Origin: Mongoliibacter sp.
GTDB lineage: Bacteria; Bacteroidota; Bacteroidia; Cytophagales; Cyclobacteriaceae
Direction of reading: 5' to 3'
Assembly: GCF_007692705.1 (NCBI RefSeq)
Contig: NZ_REBN01000168.1
Location: forward strand, 1 to 54,879
Length of the DNA stretch: 54,879 bases
Notes under the pieces: model-generated
What the model was told of the DNA's origin: nothing
The model's database searches: none
What the model saw: the letters and a program-made list of their open reading frames with translations, nothing else
In this document: one piece after another, positions 49,499 through 54,879 of the stretch
Numbering within the stretch: position 1 is the first letter of the stretch
Layout: the number at the start of each line of letters is the position of its first letter
Translations under genes and position numbers: made by a program

Positions 49499-51019
49499 AT
49501 GAAAAGATCAATATTGCTGATTACCCTCATAGCTTTAAGTATGCAATCGCAACTTTCAGCACAGCAGGAAATAAATTTGGATAAAGTCACAGATGCCTAT
49601 TTCCAAAAGGGAATTGGAATCTTAAATGATATCCTAAGTATGCCCAATGATTCTAATATACCCGAGCAATTGGTTGCCAATGTAGCCTGGTGCGAAGAAA
49701 ACCTGCAGCAAAGAGGCTGGATTACCAAAAAGCTTGAAACCCCTGGAGCGCCATTGGTACTGGGACATAAAGAGGTGCCAAATGCGGAAAAGACTGTTCT
49801 CTTTTACTTTCATATTGATGGGCAGCCTGTAGACAGAAAGAGGTGGGACCAGGAAGATCCTTATAAGCCAGTGCTCAAAAAAATGAATGCGCAAGGCAAG
49901 TGGGAACAGATTCCTATGAGTAGGTTGGATTCAGAATATGATGAGGAGTGGAGAATCTTTGCCCGTTCATCTTCTGATGATAAGGGTCCTTTTGCCATGT
50001 TTTTGACAGCATGGGATGCCATGGTGGAAAATGGGCTAATGAGCAATTATAACATCAAAGTGATTTTGGATTTCGAAGAAGAAATTGGTTCTCCTAATCT
50101 TCCCGTTGCTGTAAACAAGTACAAAGATGACCTCAAAGCTGATATGATGTTGATCATGGATGGACCAAGACACTTGAGCAATAAGCCTACTTTAAGTTTT
50201 GGGGCTAGGGGAATTTCCCAAATTACTTTGACAACTTATGGGCCAAGAGCAGCCCAACATAGTGGCCATTATGGGAATTATGCTCCAAATCCGGCATTCA
50301 GAATGGCCCAATTGCTGGCGTCCATGAAAGATGATGATGGCAGGGTAATTATTCCAGGGTATTATGATGGAATTACCCTAACCCAAACAGAAAAAGATAT
50401 CCTTTCCCAAGTGCCGGATGACGAGACAGAAATCAAAAAGAAAATCGGAATAGGTACAACTGATAAAGTAGGGACTACCTACCAAGAATCTTTACAATAC
50501 CCTTCCCTGAATATCAGAGGGCTTTCTTCTGGTTGGGTAGGAGATGAAGTTAGGACTATAGTGCCAGCCGATGCAACTGCTGAGATTGATATCAGGTTGG
50601 TACCTGAATCTGATCCTGAGAGGCTCTTTTCCCTGATCAGAAAGCATATTGAAGACCAGGGATACCATGTTTTGGATACAGAACCTACGGATGCAGAGCG
50701 AGAAAATTATCCAAAATTGATCAAATGGGAGGGAAGTATTTCATATCAGGCTTTCAGAACTCCTTTTGATTCTGAACCTGGTGTTTGGTTGAACAAGGCC
50801 TATGTCAGAGCCTTTGGAGAGGAGCCTATCCGCAAAAGAATCAGTGGTGGTTCATTACCGATTTCACCTTTTGTGGAGGCATTGGATAATATTCCTGCAG
50901 TGACAGTTACTACTGTGAATTCTGACAATAATCAGCATGGACCCAATGAAAATATCAGGTTGGGTAATTATAAAGAGGGTATCAAAACCGCATTGGCAAT
51001 TTTGACCCAGCCTTTGTAA
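49499..51019 (+). CDS. Exported M20-family metallopeptidase
   Basis: From ATG 49499 the protein is 506 residues with a signal peptide (about 1-21, SMQSQLSAQQ). The M20/ArgE-DapE fold is clear: His105 and Asp107 in FYFHIDGQPVD, Asp160/161 in SSSDDKGPF, Glu193-195 in DFEEEIGSP. The C-terminal part keeps NSDNNQHGPNENIRLGNY with the last metal-binding histidine. It should cleave small peptides or N-acyl amino acids in the periplasm. An in-frame TTG at 49475 would precede the signal peptide and is not preferred. A terminator follows. Confidence 0.93.
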   Translation: MKRSILLITLIALSMQSQLSAQQEINLDKVTDAYFQKGIGILNDILSMPNDSNIPEQLVANVAWCEENLQQRGWITKKLETPGAPLVLGHKEVPNAEKTVLFYFHIDGQPVDRKRWDQEDPYKPVLKKMNAQGKWEQIPMSRLDSEYDEEWRIFARSSSDDKGPFAMFLTAWDAMVENGLMSNYNIKVILDFEEEIGSPNLPVAVNKYKDDLKADMMLIMDGPRHLSNKPTLSFGARGISQITLTTYGPRAAQHSGHYGNYAPNPAFRMAQLLASMKDDDGRVIIPGYYDGITLTQTEKDILSQVPDDETEIKKKIGIGTTDKVGTTYQESLQYPSLNIRGLSSGWVGDEVRTIVPADATAEIDIRLVPESDPERLFSLIRKHIEDQGYHVLDTEPTDAERENYPKLIKWEGSISYQAFRTPFDSEPGVWLNKAYVRAFGEEPIRKRISGGSLPISPFVEALDNIPAVTVTTVNSDNNQHGPNENIRLGNYKEGIKTALAILTQPL

Positions 51020-51042
51020 TAAGTTCGAAAATAAAAAAACAA

Positions 51043-51080
51043 ATCCCCGTCAGATTAGATTTGACGGGGATATTTTTTTT
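51043..51080 (+). terminator. Terminator of the first M20 gene
   Basis: ATCCCCGTCA (51043-51052) and TGACGGGGAT (51062-51071) form a perfect 10-bp stem around a 9-base loop, then ATATTTTTTTT. About 24 bases after the stop codon. Confidence 0.92.
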
Positions 51081-51084
51081 AAAG

Positions 51085-51320
51085 AAATACAATAGAAATA
51101 CGCTATTGCGAAATATAGTAGAAATAGGGTCTGTAATTGAACGGGTCAATAATTCCGAACTAAATTGAAAGATAAGTTCTAAACAAATTTACTATTTTGA
51201 CAAGAGACAGATCAGGTTTTATGCAGAACAATAATGCTGATCTGAAGCCTCGATGCTGAGATATATTTCGCCGAAGGCATATTTCAATCTTATTTTACGA
51301 ATTATATTTCGGATTTTATG
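51085..51320. repeat. GAAATA / TATTTC inverted array, copy 2
   Basis: Left half (51085-51127) repeats AAGAAATACAATAGAAATA and similar words. Right half (about 51258-51320) has the complementary ATATATTTCGCCGAAGGCAT and ATTATATTTCGG. It shares the ATTTC(A/G)CCGAAGG(T/C)ATATT block with the array at 17965-18150. It lies between two convergent genes. Confidence 0.72.
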
Positions 51321-51344
51321 AGAACCGCATATTTCTCAACGTCA

Positions 51345-52316
51345 TCAATTCCTGCCTTTTATAAATTCTTGAAAATATTGATCAGCTTCCTCTTTTTCTA
51401 AAACACCATCAAACACAACCAAACCATATTGTAATTGATATTCTTTACCTACTTCCAGCAACCAAGAATCATGTCTCGTAGGTGTAAAATTGATAAAAAC
51501 ATTCCCCTGCCCACCTTCAGCATCTTCCTCCCAGGTCCTGATAGGCTCAGGATGAGTTTTGTTTTGAGGATGGCTCATGATCAATAATCCACAGTCTTTT
51601 TCTGGAGATAAGCCAGGTCCTTGCACCAGCAACCATTCCGCCAAACTTCCATCTGCCTCAGCCCTATTTTTTCCTTCTGAAGTCAAGATTCGACTATTAT
51701 TCCCACCCCAGTCTGCTCTTGCCCTAAAACCTAACCCCCCACCATACCTGTATTGCTCCAAAAGCACATTCTGGTTTTGAGGGGATAGTTTGCTGGTATA
51801 GTCTACCTGGTAAGAATTATCTTTCGGTGCATGCACCCGAATAACCAGCTCCTCAAGCAGGGCTGTTCTATAAGTTCCATTACCCATGATTTCCTGATGA
51901 TCTTGTCTCACTTTTATTTCCACATAATTTTCTCCTTCGGTGATTGAAAGTAATGAGTCAAATTCAACCCTTCCTGTTAGGTCTCCAATATTCCAGAAGT
52001 CCACTTGCCTTCCAGCGATATTGGTCTTGGTCCAAGGCCCCCATATCCCATAATGATGATAATGGTCTTCCGGATGTATCCGGGTAAGGGTTTCCCCCGA
52101 AAGGGTATTCAAAGGATGTATAAAACCGGATTTGGAAAGTGCATTGTCAACTCCATCAGGAACAAATGCTTTTTGGGTCTGATAGAAAAGCAAGAGTTGT
52201 GTGTTATTATAGATTCCAATCCCCTTTTCCTCCATTTGGATATGAAGCCCTTGGCATATAGCCAAGGAGACTTGAAGTGAAAATACTATTCCAGTAAAAA
52301 AAACCTTTTTATTCAT
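51345..52316 (-). CDS. Secreted DUF6807 (PmoA-like) protein
   Basis: A 323-residue exported protein (signal peptide 1-22, ending AICQG) of the DUF6807 family, once labelled PmoA. The core beta-rich domain is recognised by HPLNTLSGETLTRIHPEDHY, HHYGIWGPWTKTNIAGR and the C-terminal TPTRHDSWLLEVGKEYQLQY. Members are found near carbohydrate genes in Bacteroidota. The fucosidase at the edge of the window supports a sugar role, which remains inference. No catalytic motif is recognised. Confidence 0.85.
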   Translation of the reverse strand: MNKKVFFTGIVFSLQVSLAICQGLHIQMEEKGIGIYNNTQLLLFYQTQKAFVPDGVDNALSKSGFIHPLNTLSGETLTRIHPEDHYHHYGIWGPWTKTNIAGRQVDFWNIGDLTGRVEFDSLLSITEGENYVEIKVRQDHQEIMGNGTYRTALLEELVIRVHAPKDNSYQVDYTSKLSPQNQNVLLEQYRYGGGLGFRARADWGGNNSRILTSEGKNRAEADGSLAEWLLVQGPGLSPEKDCGLLIMSHPQNKTHPEPIRTWEEDAEGGQGNVFINFTPTRHDSWLLEVGKEYQLQYGLVVFDGVLEKEEADQYFQEFIKGRN

Positions 52317-52432
52317 TCCTTAATTTACTGGTAATTCAGTAATAAGCCCAATTTATTTGAAATGAATGGGCTTATCACATTATCAATCCAGTTAAAGATT
52401 TTATTTGGGCAGTGCCAAAAGATTTTGGTATT

Positions 52433-53668
52433 ATGAAAAAAAAATCCACCATGAAGACAACGAATAAAATTCAAGCATTTTTGATGTTTCTCTTATTTTT
52501 GATTTTTTCTTTTCCCTTGCTTAGCCAAGACCTCAAGCTGAGTACTGCTCAGAAGGCCGCGATGGATTTTCTTGAAAATCAGGAAAAGCGCTCAGCGGAA
52601 ATGCTGGTAGAAATCGGAGGTATTATCAGCCCCTCTGGAATGGAAATGAAAAGAGCTGAAAAGGTCGCCGATTACATGAAAGCAATAGGCCTGTCTCATG
52701 TTGAGGTGGATCAACTTCCCAATGCTATAGGTGTAATCCCTGGTAAAACAGATAATGTATTGGTTTTCATCAGCACCTTGGATGATCTGGAAACAGTGGC
52801 CTTACATCAAAAAGCATCTGGGAACGCCCCAGTTATTGAAGGGGATAAAGTCATAGGGCCAGGTACCAATACAAGCTCGATAACAGTGTCTATGCTCTTG
52901 GCTGCCGAGGCTATTGTAAAATCAGGACAGCAGCCCAAGCATACTTTGGTATTTGCAGCAGTGGCACAGGAAGAGACCGGCCTGAAAGGGATGCATGCAA
53001 TTTATGAAAAGTACAAAGACAGGAGTATTGGCTTTGTGGATATACTGGGAGATGGGAGAAATATCAGCTATGGTGCTATGGGCATACACTGGTACAAAGT
53101 CAGGGCTTTTGGGCCAGCTGGCCATACGCTAAGGGGAGGACTTCCCAATGTCAATCAGGCCATGGCCAAAGCCATTGACCGTATTTTCCAAATGGATTAC
53201 AAAGAGGACAGGACAGTAGTCAATGTATCCATTATAGAAAGTGGTAAAGTGTTTAACCATAAACCGGAAGAAGCTTGGTTTTCCCTGGATATGAGAAGTC
53301 TGAACAATGCCACTTTAGCCGAAATGGAGTCTAAGGTTAAAGAAATCCTTTCCGATGTAATGGAGGAAACCAAGATAGAAATGAAGCTGGAACCTTACCA
53401 AATCACGCCAGGAGGACAGATCCCAAATGTCCTGCAAACGCCTTTGGTTCTCCGTGCGCAAGAAGTAAGCAGATTTCTGGGTTTTGAACCTAACATGTCT
53501 AATGCTGGTAGCAGCAATATGAACATCGCCATTGCGGGGGGAACTTCCGCCATTGGATTGGGAGGAGAAAGAGGTGGTCAAAGGGGATTTCCCGATGAGT
53601 GGGCTTCCATTCCCAATATGATTACAGCTGCTAAGCATGTTTTCCTTTTGGGTAGCTATGATTGGTAG
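52433..53668 (+). CDS. M20-like protein, apparently lacking metal ligands
   Basis: From ATG 52433 (a second in-frame ATG at 52451 fits as well) the protein has 411 residues and a signal peptide ending FSFPLLSQD. The M20 fold is visible, with QEETGLKGM (E180, E181) and the lid-domain region. The other ligands differ: the usual HxD is TLD (residues 115-117) and the usual G-x-D-D is GTN (144-146). The GERGGQRGF stretch near the end has no histidine. Catalytic loss, or a changed metal set, is likely. It lies next to the GH29 gene. Confidence 0.85.
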   Translation: MKKKSTMKTTNKIQAFLMFLLFLIFSFPLLSQDLKLSTAQKAAMDFLENQEKRSAEMLVEIGGIISPSGMEMKRAEKVADYMKAIGLSHVEVDQLPNAIGVIPGKTDNVLVFISTLDDLETVALHQKASGNAPVIEGDKVIGPGTNTSSITVSMLLAAEAIVKSGQQPKHTLVFAAVAQEETGLKGMHAIYEKYKDRSIGFVDILGDGRNISYGAMGIHWYKVRAFGPAGHTLRGGLPNVNQAMAKAIDRIFQMDYKEDRTVVNVSIIESGKVFNHKPEEAWFSLDMRSLNNATLAEMESKVKEILSDVMEETKIEMKLEPYQITPGGQIPNVLQTPLVLRAQEVSRFLGFEPNMSNAGSSNMNIAIAGGTSAIGLGGERGGQRGFPDEWASIPNMITAAKHVFLLGSYDW

Positions 53669-53798
53669 GCTTGATTGATAGATTTTGCTCTTTAAAACTG
53701 GTGAAATATTATCCTTGCCACCCAATGCAGCAGGGGCTTCACCTGGTTTAAAGCTTAGCGATTCATCCAATGATAATTGTGTGGAAGAATGTGCTTAC

Positions 53799-54879
53799 TT
53801 AGTCAATCCAAATTCTGTTGAACCTAAGCGGCTCTTCGATTTCATCAAGAATTCTGAATTGGATAGTGTAATAACCTGTCGTTTTAAATTCCATTTCTCC
53901 CAAAGCAAGATCCACAAACTCTTCCGTATAATAGTTTTGGTTTGGTTCTACCACCACTTTACTTGTAGGCGATAAATTGATTTTGTGTTTTTGATCAGCA
54001 ATAATCACCTCAGCCTTTAATTCTTTTTCGCTTGGATTGGCAAATGAAATACTCATTTTTTTCTTGCCTGCTTCGGAAACATAGACCTTCCAACTGATAT
54101 TTTGATCCTTTTTCAAATTGAGGTGCTCTGGGGAAACCATTCGATTTACAGTTTCAAGTCGATTGATTTCCATATTTTCTTCCAATATATTCCCAGCATG
54201 CAAGGCTATGCCTCCGAAGGTAGATTCAGCTGCCACTTCTTTATCCAGTATTACATTTTCATCAAACTCCAGTACCACTACCGATACAAAAGCATCCGGT
54301 TGTCTAATAGGTAATTGGATGTGAAGCATTGGGCCAGATTGGGTAAAATTCAAGGGTTTTTGAAGCTTGTCAGCCAGGAGATAGGCTTTTTTCGGATTTG
54401 AAGTGATTCCACTTAGCCTTAGATTTTTATCCAATGGCCAATTAAATACGTGGAGAAAAACCTTCTCAGTACCTTGTTCTTTTTTAATCGTAAGCTTTCC
54501 CCAATCATGTTGCTTTGGTCTCAAATCCAATCCTCCTGCACCATAAATGGCTTCTCCATTGATTTCTAGCCACCTTCCCATGTCCTCTAACCTTGATACA
54601 GATTCATACGGAAGGCCGCCATCTGCTCTTGGACCAATATTGAGCATAAAATTACCGTTGAGGCTGACATTGTTGATCAATGCCTGGAGCAATTGATTGG
54701 TGGATTTCCAATCGTTTTCCAAGGCGTGATATCCCCATGAGTGGGCAATAGTACCAGGTGTCTGCCAAGGATTCTTTTGATAAACAGCCCCCAATTGATT
54801 GTCTCCCAATGTTTCATAATCTATATCGGGATCACTGACAGGAAGACCTAAGCGGGAATTGATCAGGCAATTGGGTTGA
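53799..54879 (-). CDS. Alpha-L-fucosidase (GH29), C-terminal part
   Basis: This is the C-terminal 359 residues of a GH29 fucosidase; the frame is open to the right edge, so the N-terminal catalytic part lies outside the window. It reads NCLINSRLGLPVSDPDIDYE, then IAHSWGYHALENDWKS, LQALINNVSLNGNFMLNIG and RADGGLP, which is typical of GH29. A beta-sandwich C-terminal extension (about residues 160-359) follows. It should release L-fucose from glycans. An in-frame TTG at 54809 is not a true start, since the frame continues through it. Confidence 0.93.
   Translation of the reverse strand, partial: QPNCLINSRLGLPVSDPDIDYETLGDNQLGAVYQKNPWQTPGTIAHSWGYHALENDWKSTNQLLQALINNVSLNGNFMLNIGPRADGGLPYESVSRLEDMGRWLEINGEAIYGAGGLDLRPKQHDWGKLTIKKEQGTEKVFLHVFNWPLDKNLRLSGITSNPKKAYLLADKLQKPLNFTQSGPMLHIQLPIRQPDAFVSVVVLEFDENVILDKEVAAESTFGGIALHAGNILEENMEINRLETVNRMVSPEHLNLKKDQNISWKVYVSEAGKKKMSISFANPSEKELKAEVIIADQKHKINLSPTSKVVVEPNQNYYTEEFVDLALGEMEFKTTGYYTIQFRILDEIEEPLRFNRIWID

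Noticed and set aside
53671-53777. Minus-strand frame with SLSFKPGEAPAALGGKDN between the fucosidase and the M20 gene
   Set aside because: Composition looks coding-like but it runs antisense into the M20 gene, and its family is not recognised; left as a possible remnant.

Overview
The window looks like chromosomal DNA of a Bacteroidota bacterium, most likely of the Cyclobacteriaceae (Algoriphagus/Cecembia/Belliella type). This is inferred from family content, not from a search. The evidence is: AT-rich DNA; promoters of the TAnnTTTG class; a TonB-dependent receptor with an N-terminal carboxypeptidase-regulatory-like domain; many signal-peptidase-II lipoproteins with an acidic tail just after the cysteine; the IPExxxVDY-pyruvate kinase gene pair; a DUF6807 protein; and LytS/LytTR and TPR-type sensor kinases.

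Layout. 1-2.3 kb: housekeeping genes (start of fabF, acpP, an IPExxxVDY protein, pyk). 2.7-6.4 kb: a triple-fasciclin lipoprotein and a LytS-LytTR two-component pair. 6.4-13 kb: RqcH-like NFACT protein, metallo-beta-lactamase hydrolase, two receiver proteins (one with an Hpt domain), miaA, a LemA-like protein, pfkA and ssb. 13-20 kb: S10 peptidase, a PepSY-like secreted protein, a TPR histidine kinase with its LuxR-type regulator, and an AraC-type regulator. 20-28.8 kb: an accessory stretch rich in interspersed repeats (di-haem cytochrome, YceI protein, GxxExxY protein, hipBA, a lipoprotein agmatine-deiminase homologue, an SDR) with at least one gene remnant. 29-36.1 kb: a probable operon of a TonB-dependent receptor and three structurally different lipoproteins (beta-helix, propeller-like, leucine-rich repeat), followed by a decayed piece of a second propeller gene. 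36.4-40.1 kb: a 1241-residue multi-pass membrane protein ending in a STAND-like region. 40.2-41.7 kb: an overlapping trio (unknown protein, PIN protein, exported flavodoxin). 42-49 kb: SnoaL-like protein, oligopeptidase B, the aromatic amino-acid operon (DUF486, pheA, aminotransferase, tyrA) and a SIMPL protein. 49.5-54.9 kb: two M20 peptidase homologues, a DUF6807 protein and a GH29 alpha-L-fucosidase cut by the window edge.

The best candidates for undescribed biology are: the receptor plus three-lipoprotein operon, which has no SusD and an intrinsic terminator abutting the third start codon; the large membrane protein with STAND-like features but no visible P-loop; the unknown protein-PIN-flavodoxin trio; and several repeat families. 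One composite repeat flanks the agmatine-deiminase gene on both sides. A direct repeat with probable operator half-sites lies upstream of hipB. No rRNA, tRNA, CRISPR array or insertion sequence was seen.
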